Assembly: GCF_001468395.1 (NCBI RefSeq)
Contig: NZ_LNSG01000006.1
Coordinates: 226,001 to 290,000 of the forward strand
Direction of reading: 5' to 3'
From: Sphingopyxis sp. H073
Lineage (GTDB): Bacteria > Pseudomonadota > Alphaproteobacteria > Sphingomonadales > Sphingomonadaceae
DNA: 64,000 nucleotides
This document shows positions 42,887-52,191 of the stretch, piece by piece. The stretch's first letter is position 1. Each line of letters opens with the position of its first letter. Under the pieces are notes generated by a model. It was not told the DNA's origin and searched no databases. It was given only the letters and a program-made list of their open reading frames with translations. Position numbers and translations under genes: made by a program.

Positions 42887-43315
42887 ATGCCCACCGACAA
42901 AGCACTGCCGCTCCTCGGGATGGTCCTCGTGACCCACGGCCGGCTGGCCGAGGAAATGGTGACCGCGATGGAGCATGTCGTCGGCCCGCAGCGCGCGATC
43001 GCCACCGTCTGCATCGGCCCCAACGACAATATGGAGATGCGCCGCAAGGAAATCGCCGACGCGATTCGCAACGTCGATGAGGGGCGCGGCGTGATCATGC
43101 TGACCGACCTGTTCGGCGGCACGCCGTCGAACCTCGCGATCAGCCTGCTCGAAAGCGGCCGAACCGAGGTGATCGCGGGCGTCAACCTGCCGATGCTGAT
43201 CCGGCTCGAAAGCGCGCGCAAGACGATGGACCTGCGCGCCGCGGTGACCGCGGCGAGAGAAGCGGGCCAGAAATATATCTCCGTCGCATCGGAGATGTTG
43301 GGAGTGGGGCCATGA
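42887..43315 (+). CDS. PTS EIIA component, mannose type
   Basis: Cytoplasmic phosphocarrier. 142 residues of the EIIA-Man/Sorbose fold with active-site His in LVTHGRLAEEMV and the DLFGGTPSN motif. No EIIB, EIIC or EIID is near, so it probably has a regulatory role only. Overlaps the HPr gene by 4 bases. Confidence 0.93.
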   Translation: MPTDKALPLLGMVLVTHGRLAEEMVTAMEHVVGPQRAIATVCIGPNDNMEMRRKEIADAIRNVDEGRGVIMLTDLFGGTPSNLAISLLESGRTEVIAGVNLPMLIRLESARKTMDLRAAVTAAREAGQKYISVASEMLGVGP

Positions 43316-43590
43316 GCGAAGCCAGCGAAACGGTCGAGATCACCAACCAGCGGGGACTCCATGCACGCGCGAGCGCCAAGTTCGTGACCTTCGTCAGCCG
43401 CCTGCCCGACACCGTGTCGGTCGAGGTCGAAAAGGGCGGGTCGCGCGTCAACGGCACCTCGATCATGGGGCTGATGATGCTTGGCGCCGCGAAGGGCGAC
43501 AGCATCACGATCCACACCCGCGGCGACGGCGCCGATGCCGCGCTGCTGAAGCTCGTCGGGCTGGTCAAGGACAGCTTCGGCGAGGATTGA
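43312..43590 (+). CDS. ptsH: Phosphocarrier protein HPr
   Basis: PTS phosphocarrier. 92 residues. The phosphorylated His is in QRGLHARASAKFV, and the regulatory Ser targeted by HprK is in the NGTSIMGLMMLGA segment. Both His and Ser sites are kept, which agrees with the nearby hprK. Enzyme I is not in the window. Confidence 0.96.
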   Translation: MSEASETVEITNQRGLHARASAKFVTFVSRLPDTVSVEVEKGGSRVNGTSIMGLMMLGAAKGDSITIHTRGDGADAALLKLVGLVKDSFGED

Positions 43591-43594
43591 TCCC

Positions 43595-44413
43595 ATGGCG
43601 ACCGGTCGCCGCAGCCGCATCGAAAGCCTTTCCAACCCGCTGGTCAAGCGGATGCGCCTGCTGCGCGAAAAGCGGCACCGGCGCGCCGAGGGGCTGTTCC
43701 TGGCCGAGGGGCTGCGCATCGCGACCGAGGCACGCGAGGCAGGCGTGCTGCCGCAATGGCTGTTCCTCGCCGAGGAAGGCGCCGCGCATCCGCTCGCACG
43801 GGCGCTGGTCGAGGCGACGCTCGCGAACGGCGGCGAGGTGATCGACACGACGCCCGCCATCCTCTCCAAACTGTCGGGCAAGGACAATGCGCAGACGATC
43901 GTCGGCATCTATGCCGAACCGAAAACCGCACTGACCGACCTCGACCGCACCGCTGCGCCGATCTGGCTCGTCGCCGAGCGGCTGCGCGATCCGGGCAATC
44001 TCGGCACGATGCTGCGCACCGGCGATGCGGTCGGCGCGGGCGGGCTGATCCTGCTCGACGAGTCGACCGATCCCTATGCGGTCGAGGCGGTCCGCGCGAG
44101 CATGGGGGCGATTTTCACCCAGCGCCTTGTGCAGGCACGCTGGGAGGAATTCCTTCCCTGGCTGCGCAGCGGTCCCGGCCAGCTGGTGGCGACCTGGCTC
44201 GGCGACGATACGCAGGATTATCAGGCGGTGCGCTATGCGGCCCCGACCTTCATCCTCATCGGCAATGAATCGCAGGGGATGCCCGAGGACTATGCCGCGG
44301 CCGCCGACGTGCGCGTGAAGATGCCGATGATGGGCAAGGCCGACAGCCTGAACGCCGCGGTGGCGGCCGCGGTCATGGCCTATGAGGTGCTGAACCAGCG
44401 GCGGACGCGTTAG
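43595..44413 (+). CDS. TrmH/SpoU-family RNA 2'-O-methyltransferase
   Basis: SAM-dependent ribose methyltransferase of the SPOUT superfamily. 272 residues: an N-terminal substrate-binding domain (NPLVKRMRLLREKRHRRAEG) and a C-terminal knotted domain with RDPGNLGTMLRTGDAVG, IGNESQGMP and ADSLNAAVAAAV. Target, rRNA or tRNA, is not deducible. Begins 5 bases after the HPr gene. Confidence 0.93.
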   Translation: MATGRRSRIESLSNPLVKRMRLLREKRHRRAEGLFLAEGLRIATEAREAGVLPQWLFLAEEGAAHPLARALVEATLANGGEVIDTTPAILSKLSGKDNAQTIVGIYAEPKTALTDLDRTAAPIWLVAERLRDPGNLGTMLRTGDAVGAGGLILLDESTDPYAVEAVRASMGAIFTQRLVQARWEEFLPWLRSGPGQLVATWLGDDTQDYQAVRYAAPTFILIGNESQGMPEDYAAAADVRVKMPMMGKADSLNAAVAAAVMAYEVLNQRRTR

Positions 44414-44456
44414 CGCCGGTTCATCGTCGAGACACGCGCGCCGATTTAGTGCATAT

Positions 44457-44563
44457 TCGTCATGCCGAACGTGTTTCAGCATCCATGACCGGCGCCCCCG
44501 TTCAGCGTCACGCCAAGGAAATGGTCGCGCCATGGACCCTGAACCAACTTCAGGGTGACGAGA
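44457..44563. repeat. Palindromic repeat family B, diverged copy
   Basis: Left arm CATGCCGAACGTGTTTCAGC and right arm GGACCCTGAACCAACTTCAG, over about 107 bases. More diverged than copies 1 and 2. It separates the methyltransferase gene from the META-domain gene. Confidence 0.75.
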
Positions 44564-44583
44564 ATGGAAAGGCCGCCCCCACG

Positions 44584-45279
44584 ATGCGTATGTTGCCGCT
44601 GCTCGCTCTGTCCGCCCTCACTGCCTGCGCACCCGTCGCCGAGCCGCCGCAGGGTCCGAAGCCCGCCGCCTATTTCGCGCTCGGCACCGAGCCCGGCTGG
44701 ACGCTGGAGATCACCCCCGAACGGCTTGGTTACAACGGCGACTATGGCGAGACGAAGATCGCCGTCGCCAACCCCGGTGCGCGCCCGAGTTTCAATGGCG
44801 AGCGCTATGTCACCGACCGACTGACGGTCGACGTCACGCACGCGACATGCAGCGACGGGATGAGCGACCGCCGCTATCGCGACACGGTGACGGTCACCGC
44901 CGACGGCAAGACGGTGAAGGGTTGCGGCGGCGGAGTGCTGCCGCCCGGCGAACTGGCGGGGACGAGCTGGACCTTCGTGTCGATCGGCGGCGCGCCGGTA
45001 GCGGGCGACCGCCCGACCTCGCTGCAATTCGACGGCGAGCGGCTCAGCGGCAGCGCGGGATGCAACCGCTTTTCCGGCAGCTACAAGGTCGAAGGCCGCA
45101 CGCTGACCGCAGGGCCGCTGATGGCGACGAAAATGGCGTGTCCCGGTGCGGGCATGATGCAGGAAAGCGCCTTCTTCGCCCTGATGCGCGGCCCGGTTAC
45201 CCTGAGCTTCCCGAGCGACGGCACGCTGGAAATCACCGGAGCCGATGGGCAGACGGCAGTATTGAAGCGCGCGATCTGA
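44584..45279 (+). CDS. META-domain lipoprotein (HslJ-like)
   Basis: 231 residues. Lipoprotein signal with lipobox LTAC (~12-15), an N-terminal domain of ~105 residues (FALGTEPGWTLEI, a COG3650-like pattern), then a META/HslJ domain (GTSWTFVSIGG, GCNRFSGSYKV, MACPG). HslJ homologues are heat-inducible and affect novobiocin tolerance in E. coli. The ATG at 44584 is chosen for the signal; the upstream frame is repeat-derived. Converges with rmuC. Confidence 0.86.
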   Translation: MRMLPLLALSALTACAPVAEPPQGPKPAAYFALGTEPGWTLEITPERLGYNGDYGETKIAVANPGARPSFNGERYVTDRLTVDVTHATCSDGMSDRRYRDTVTVTADGKTVKGCGGGVLPPGELAGTSWTFVSIGGAPVAGDRPTSLQFDGERLSGSAGCNRFSGSYKVEGRTLTAGPLMATKMACPGAGMMQESAFFALMRGPVTLSFPSDGTLEITGADGQTAVLKRAI

Positions 45280-45311
45280 GCATCGCCCGCGCACAGGCGG
45301 GGGCAACGGTG

Positions 45312-46667
45312 CTACTGGCTCGCGTCGTTCACTGCGGCTGGAGCGCTGGCTAGCTTCGCCAGCGGGCGCGCGGTCTGTTCGGCGACGGGAAGCGGGGCGA
45401 TTTCCCTGTCGCCGGTCTCGACATCGAGCGCCTCGAAACGCTTCGCCTGCGTCAGCACCTGAGATTCAAAGCTGCCGACGAAGGCGTTGTACGCCCCGGT
45501 CGCCTGATCGAGGTTCTTGCCGACGCGCGCGATGTGCGATCCCATCACCGACATGCGCGCATAGAGTTCCTTGCCCAGCGCCGCGATCTCGCGCGCCTGT
45601 CCCGCGAGCTTCTCCTGCCGCCACACCGCCGCGACAGTGCGCGCGATCGCGATCAGGTTGGTCGGGGTCGCGAGCAGCACCTTGCGCTCGAACGCATAGT
45701 CCCAGAGCTCATGATCCTGATCGAGCGCGGCGGCAAGAAAATGCTCGCCGGGGACGAACATCACGACGAAGTCGGGGGTGTCGTCGAACTGGTTCCAGTA
45801 GGATTTGGCGCCGAGCGTGTTGACATGCGCCTTCATCGCCGCGGCGTGCGCGGCGAGATGCACCGCCTTCTCGCTCTCGTCGACCGCGCCGAACGCATCC
45901 TGATAGGCGTTGAGCGACACCTTGGCGTCGATGACGAGGCTCTGCCCGCCGGGCACCTTCACGACGACGTCGGGGCGCAGCCGCCCGCCGTCGCCGTCGG
46001 CAACGCTGACCTCGGTCTGGAAATCGGCATGTTCTGAAAGCCCACAGCTTTCGAGGACGTTGCGCAGTTGCTGCTCGCCCCAGCGCCCGCGCGCCTTGGG
46101 GGCGTTGCGGAGCGCGTTGACGAGCTTCGCCGCCTCGCTCGACACGCGTTCGGTGCCCTCGCGCATCGCGGCGATCTGACCGTGGAGCAGCCCGAAGGCG
46201 TCGCGGCGCTCGGCCTCGACCTTGCCCACCGCTTCCTCATATTTCTGCAGCCGCTCGTGGACCGGCGACAGCAAGGCCTTGAGGTTCTGCCCCGCCGTCT
46301 CCTCGCTCTGCTTGAAGCGCTGCTCGGCGCGCTCGAGAAACGCCTTTTGCGCTTCGCCGAGCATCGCCTGCCCGACTTCGCGGAACTGCGCGGTGAGCGC
46401 CGTCTGCGCGTCGCGAAGCTGGGCGATCTGCGCCTCGTGCGCCTCCTCGCGGGCGCGCTGTTCGGCAAGCAGCGACGCGAGTTTGAGGTCCGCCGCCTTG
46501 CGCGCCTCGGCCTCGGCCGCCAGATCGGCCACCGCCGCCTTGAATCGCTCGGACAATCCATCGCGCTCGGCCTTGAGCGCCCCCGCCTGCCGCCCGGCGA
46601 GCAGCCAGCCGATCAGGCCGCCGAGACAGAGAGCGGCAAGGGCGATGACGAGCGCGGTGATATCCAT
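45312..46667 (-). CDS. rmuC: DNA recombination protein RmuC homologue
   Basis: 451 residues. An N-terminal membrane helix (~5-24), a long coiled coil to ~200, and the RmuC nuclease-like domain (KARGRWGEQQLRNVLESCGL, then VIDAKVSLNAYQDA and VMFVPGEHFLAAAL). Limits rearrangements at inverted repeats in E. coli, which is of interest in a genome with so many palindromes. First gene upstream of it on the same strand is the PH-domain gene. Confidence 0.93.
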   Translation of the reverse strand: MDITALVIALAALCLGGLIGWLLAGRQAGALKAERDGLSERFKAAVADLAAEAEARKAADLKLASLLAEQRAREEAHEAQIAQLRDAQTALTAQFREVGQAMLGEAQKAFLERAEQRFKQSEETAGQNLKALLSPVHERLQKYEEAVGKVEAERRDAFGLLHGQIAAMREGTERVSSEAAKLVNALRNAPKARGRWGEQQLRNVLESCGLSEHADFQTEVSVADGDGGRLRPDVVVKVPGGQSLVIDAKVSLNAYQDAFGAVDESEKAVHLAAHAAAMKAHVNTLGAKSYWNQFDDTPDFVVMFVPGEHFLAAALDQDHELWDYAFERKVLLATPTNLIAIARTVAAVWRQEKLAGQAREIAALGKELYARMSVMGSHIARVGKNLDQATGAYNAFVGSFESQVLTQAKRFEALDVETGDREIAPLPVAEQTARPLAKLASAPAAVNDASQ

Positions 46668-46717
46668 GCGCGGAACATAGATCGAACACCGCCCTTCTGG
46701 CTAGCGCTAAAATCCCC

Positions 46718-47161
46718 TCAGAGGAGATCGCTCGCGACGTCGAGTTCGCGCACGCGGCGCTTCTGCCGCGCCGCGTCGACGAGCCGGCGCAGTTCCTCGC
46801 GCCGTTCGGCCGCACGGTCGATATGCGGCATCACAAGCGCGCCCTCGCGTGTCGTCTCGTCGGATGAATCGATGCTGATCGTTCCGATTCCCGCCCATTG
46901 ATTGATCAGCGTGAAATCCATGCGCACGTCCTTCACCCGATAGAGTTCGATCTCGTCGACGCTTTTGACGAAAATCCCCTTGCGCAGGATCAGCCGGTCC
47001 TCGGTCAGCTCATAGGTCATGTCGAGATTGCGGATCCACTGGACCAGGATGATCAGGAAGCCGACCCCGACGAGGCAGAGCAGCAGGGTCAGCCAGCCGA
47101 CGAGCGTGCCGCGCAGCCAGCCCCAAGTCGAGGAACGGAAGCGATCGAGAACTTCGGGCAT
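46718..47161 (-). CDS. Membrane PH-domain protein (bacterial bPH2, YdbS-like)
   Basis: 147 residues: a hydrophobic hairpin or helix at ~18-42 and a bacterial PH-like domain (MTYELTEDRLILRKGIFVKSVDEIELYRVKDV family pattern), then a basic C-terminal helix. Role unknown; probably membrane-associated. The ATG at 47161 follows GGGGGAGGTG, better than the upstream in-frame start. Last of a four-gene minus-strand run. Confidence 0.83.
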   Translation of the reverse strand: MPEVLDRFRSSTWGWLRGTLVGWLTLLLCLVGVGFLIILVQWIRNLDMTYELTEDRLILRKGIFVKSVDEIELYRVKDVRMDFTLINQWAGIGTISIDSSDETTREGALVMPHIDRAAERREELRRLVDAARQKRRVRELDVASDLL

Positions 47162-47188
47162 ATGCACCTCCCCCATGATCAGATTGGC

Positions 47189-47764
47189 CTAAACGATCAG
47201 ATTGGCAACAATATAGCGCGCGATCAGCAGCGACAGGATCGCGATGCTCGCGCGCCGCCCTTTCACCCCCATCGCCGCCACGACGAGCGCGACGAAGAGC
47301 AGCGTCATCCCGAGCGGAAACGGCCGAAACAGTAGCCGCGACAGGTCGGGATGATTGAGGAAATAGGCGAGTTGCGCGCCCAGCAGCACAAGCAGCAGGC
47401 CGAACACCAGTCGGCGCACGCGGAAATAATGGGTATCCAGATTGGCAAACCCCTCGGGATGCGAGGGAAAAACGAGTCGCGCTGCGAGAAAATAGAGGCC
47501 GGCGAAAGCGACCACCGCCATCAGCGCGGTCGACGATACGACGACATCCGCCTTCACGCGCCATGCCGAGGCCCAGAACGACAGCAGGTCGAGCATCACG
47601 AACACCGCGAGGAGCGGCGTCAGCCACCCGATCGCGAACCGCTCCTTCTCGGCCTCCGCCGCGAACCGCGCCTCGAGCGCGCGCCCGAGCCCGCCGAGCA
47701 GCTCGACCATCGAGAGGCCGAGAAGCAGGCTGTAGAGCGCGAAGACGAACTCGAAATCGCTCAC
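47189..47764 (-). CDS. Integral membrane protein of unknown function
   Basis: 191 residues with five to six hydrophobic segments. It opens FEFVFALYSLLLGLSMVELLGGLGRALE and ends in a basic RRASIAILSLLIARYIV. I do not recognise the family. The GTG at 47764 overlaps the stop of the upstream gene by 4 bases and has GGGAGC before it; an upstream GTG at 47779 is also possible. Confidence 0.78.
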   Translation of the reverse strand: MSDFEFVFALYSLLLGLSMVELLGGLGRALEARFAAEAEKERFAIGWLTPLLAVFVMLDLLSFWASAWRVKADVVVSSTALMAVVAFAGLYFLAARLVFPSHPEGFANLDTHYFRVRRLVFGLLLVLLGAQLAYFLNHPDLSRLLFRPFPLGMTLLFVALVVAAMGVKGRRASIAILSLLIARYIVANLIV

Positions 47765-48258
47765 GCTCCCGCTCCCCACTCGGCCGGCAGGATCGCGCGA
47801 TAGGATTGGGCGTCGGGCGCGCCACCGACAAGCCGGCCCTGCGTCAGAAGCCAGTAGTGCCGGACGATCTCGGCCTGCTGCTCCAGCCCGTAACGTTCGA
47901 GCGGCCAGCCGGGTTTGAGGCTGTAGTCATAGGTCGCGAACGGATGCCGCATCAGCACCAGATACCAGCGCCCGCGCCGCTGCGCCTGCCAGACATGCGT
48001 CATTTCGTGGAGAAATAGCCCTTTGGCCTGCAATTCCGCGTCGCGCCCGCCCGCCGGGCAGGAGAAATCGTCGCAATATACGCCGCCCTTGGGGTGGAAA
48101 TGCAAATCGCCCATCGGCGCCATCACGATGCGGCGCGGCTGGAAGAATATCCATTTGTATCGGCGCACGCGCACGCGCGCATAATCGATCGCATCGCCGA
48201 AAACCGTCCGGGCGAGCGCGATTTCACCGGTCGTGAGGGGTCGCGACGGCCGCGCCAC
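47761..48258 (-). CDS. Small putative zinc metalloprotease (HEMTH), sphingomonad 'vgr-related' type
   Basis: 165 residues. A HEMTH (HExxH) zinc motif at ~83-87 (LFLHEMTHVWQ) and a later YGLEQQAEIVRHYWL that could supply the third ligand. Similar proteins in sphingomonads are often labelled Vgr-related, a name not supported by any VgrG feature seen here. The start is GTG, 6 bases after the stop of the copper chaperone gene. Substrate unknown. Confidence 0.75.
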   Translation of the reverse strand: MARPSRPLTTGEIALARTVFGDAIDYARVRVRRYKWIFFQPRRIVMAPMGDLHFHPKGGVYCDDFSCPAGGRDAELQAKGLFLHEMTHVWQAQRRGRWYLVLMRHPFATYDYSLKPGWPLERYGLEQQAEIVRHYWLLTQGRLVGGAPDAQSYRAILPAEWGAGA

Positions 48259-48264
48259 CCGCGC

Positions 48265-48822
48265 TTATTTCTTCGCCGCGTCCACAGCCGGCTCTTCAGC
48301 CCCCATCGCGCCATGGCCCATCTTGCTATGGTCCATCGCCATCCCCTCATCGCCCCCGGCCGCCGACGCCTGCTTGATCGGCAGGTCGAAGAGGATGCGT
48401 TCGTTATTGTTGTTGGTGAACACGAATGCCATCGGCAGCTTGCCAGCGCGCACCGCGGCGGGGTTGATGTTCCAGATCATCAGATGCTTGCCGCCGGGCT
48501 TGAACTGCAGCTTGCCTTCGGCGGGCACATCGGCGCTCATCAGCGGCTTCATCGTCACCACGCCATTTTCCTTGACGCTCTCGTGCATTTCGACGCGCTG
48601 CGCGAGGTCGGCGGTCACCGCCATCAGTTTTACATCGCGCGGCCCGCCGGTGACCGTGAAATAACCAACCGCCGGTCGGTCGGGCGTCGCGCCCAGCTGG
48701 ATATAGCCGCCGACCACATTGAGCTGCGGTCCGGCGCCCAGATTCTCCTTGCACCCGGTCAGCGTGAGCGCGGCGGCGCCAAGGGCTGCACCGATCAAAG
48801 CGCGGCGTGCGAAGGGCTTCAT
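48265..48822 (-). CDS. Periplasmic copper chaperone PCu(A)C lipoprotein with Met/His tail
   Basis: 185 residues. Lipoprotein signal (lipobox LTGC, ~20-23), then a PCu(A)C domain (H-M copper site with MHESVKENG, MKPL and PGGKHLMIWN). Homologues deliver Cu(I) to the CuA site of cytochrome oxidase. The last ~25 residues add a Met/His-rich tail (GMAMDHSKMGHGAMG), another likely copper site. The ATG at 48822 follows GGGAG. Its neighbours downstream are the zinc-protease-like and membrane genes. Confidence 0.9.
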   Translation of the reverse strand: MKPFARRALIGAALGAAALTLTGCKENLGAGPQLNVVGGYIQLGATPDRPAVGYFTVTGGPRDVKLMAVTADLAQRVEMHESVKENGVVTMKPLMSADVPAEGKLQFKPGGKHLMIWNINPAAVRAGKLPMAFVFTNNNNERILFDLPIKQASAAGGDEGMAMDHSKMGHGAMGAEEPAVDAAKK

Positions 48823-48879
48823 CGTTCTGGGACTCCCGAAATGCGTCAATTTTCATCGTCCAGATAAGCCGTCAAAGCC

Positions 48880-48907
48880 CTTGTGCCAAGCTAAAGCGCA
48901 CCTATAT
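48880..48907 (+). promoter_or_regulatory. Candidate heat-shock (RpoH) promoter of dnaK
   Basis: CTTG at 48880-48883 and CCTATAT at 48901-48907 with 17 bases between, about 70 bases before dnaK. It resembles the alphaproteobacterial RpoH pattern; the match is partial. Confidence 0.4.
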
Positions 48908-48976
48908 CGCCCACAACATTTCCATGTGAGGCGTGCCTTTTGAGGGCGCCCAAGAAGCAACAAGGACGTTGATAAT

Positions 48977-50881
<1,905 letters not shown>

Positions 50882-50893
50882 GCAGGAAACTCT

Positions 50894-50922
50894 CCCCGCC
50901 GCGTCCTTTGGGCGCGGCGGGG
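50894..50922 (+). promoter_or_regulatory. Hairpin between dnaK and dnaJ
   Basis: CCCCGCCGCG, 9-base loop, CGCGGCGGGG. There is no T run. It may act as a stabiliser of the dnaK transcript or reduce read-through into dnaJ. Confidence 0.65.
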
Positions 50923-50938
50923 ATGACGGGGTCAGAGA

Positions 50939-52075
50939 ATGTCGCTCGACATCGATTATTACGAATTGCTCGAAGTCGAGCGCAACGCCGACGACAAGAC
51001 GCTGAAGTCGGCGTACCGCAAGCTCGCGATGCAATATCACCCCGACAAGAATCCGGGGTGCGGCGACAGCGAAGCGCGGTTCAAGGCGATCAACGAAGCC
51101 TATGACTGTCTGAAGGACCCGCAGAAGCGCGCCGCCTATGACCGGTTCGGCAAGGCGGCGTTCCAGAACGGCGGGCCCGGCGGCGGCTTCGGCGCCAATG
51201 CCTCCGATTTCGGCGACATCGGCGATATTTTCGAATCGATCTTCGGTTCGGCCTTTGGTGGCGGCGGGCGCCAGCAGCGCGGTCCCGCGCGCGGCGCCGA
51301 CCTGCGCTACGACATGGAGATCAAGCTCGAAGACGCCTTCGCCGGCTGCGAGCGCGAGATTCAGGTCGACGTCGCCGGGCGCTGCGAGGCATGCGACGGC
51401 TCGGGCGCCAAGCCCGGCACGCGGACCAATCGCTGCTCGACCTGCGCCGGCCACGGCAAGGTCCGCGCACAGCAGGGCTTCTTCATGGTCGAACGCACCT
51501 GCCCGACCTGTCAGGGCGCGGGCGAGGTCATCGCCGACCCCTGCAATACATGCCATGGCGAAGGCCGCGTCGACCGGCGCAAGACGCTGACCGTCACCAT
51601 CCCGCCGGGGGTCGACGAGGGAACGCGGATCCGCCTGTCGGGTGAAGGCGAAAGCGGCGCGCGCGGTGCGGCGCCCGGCGACCTCTACATCTTCCTCCAC
51701 ATGGCGCGGCACAAGGTGTTCGAGCGCGAGGGTACGACGCTGTTCACGCGCGCGCCGATCAGCTTCACCACCGCAGCGCTCGGCGGGTCGATCACCATCC
51801 CCGGGCTCGACGGCAAGAAGCACGACATCGCCATTCCCGCGGGCATCCAGTCGGGCAAGCAGCTCCGCCAGCGCGGCGCGGGGATGCCGGTGCTCAACGG
51901 CCGGGGTACGGGCGACCTCGTCGTCCAGATCGACGTCGAGACACCGACGAAGCTCAGCGCGCGGCAGAAGGAATTGCTCTGCGAGTTCCGCGAGACCGAG
52001 ACGGGTGAGGAATGCCCCGCGAGCCAGGGTTTCTTCGGGCGCATCAAGGAAATGTGGGACGATCTGACGGAGTGA
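50939..52075 (+). CDS. dnaJ: Chaperone DnaJ (Hsp40)
   Basis: Co-chaperone of DnaK. 378 residues: J domain with the HPD motif (QYHPDKNPG), a Gly/Phe-rich linker, four CxxCxGxG zinc repeats (CEACDGSG, CSTCAGHG, CPTCQGAG, CNTCHGEG), and the C-terminal substrate domains. 57 bases after dnaK. Confidence 0.98.
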   Translation: MSLDIDYYELLEVERNADDKTLKSAYRKLAMQYHPDKNPGCGDSEARFKAINEAYDCLKDPQKRAAYDRFGKAAFQNGGPGGGFGANASDFGDIGDIFESIFGSAFGGGGRQQRGPARGADLRYDMEIKLEDAFAGCEREIQVDVAGRCEACDGSGAKPGTRTNRCSTCAGHGKVRAQQGFFMVERTCPTCQGAGEVIADPCNTCHGEGRVDRRKTLTVTIPPGVDEGTRIRLSGEGESGARGAAPGDLYIFLHMARHKVFEREGTTLFTRAPISFTTAALGGSITIPGLDGKKHDIAIPAGIQSGKQLRQRGAGMPVLNGRGTGDLVVQIDVETPTKLSARQKELLCEFRETETGEECPASQGFFGRIKEMWDDLTE

Positions 52076-52103
52076 TCCGGCCCTCTCGTCGACATACCAA
52101 ACA

Positions 52104-52184
52104 TCGTCATTCCCGCAAAAGCGGGAACCCAGGGGCAGAGTAAGCCGATGCGCGCTCTGCGACCCCGCTTTCGCGGGGATGACG
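52104..52184. repeat. Palindromic repeat family C, intergenic copy
   Basis: Left arm CATTCCCGCAAAAGCGGGAA and right arm CCCGCTTTCGCGGGGATGAC. It lies between two convergent genes, dnaJ and the patatin. The relative in mtaB has the same arm-within-arm plan. Confidence 0.85.
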
Positions 52185-52191
52185 AACCCAT

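Noticed and set aside
47761..48258. Type VI secretion VgrG protein
   Set aside because: Despite the name commonly given to such proteins, the sequence has no VgrG domain and no secretion genes adjoin it.
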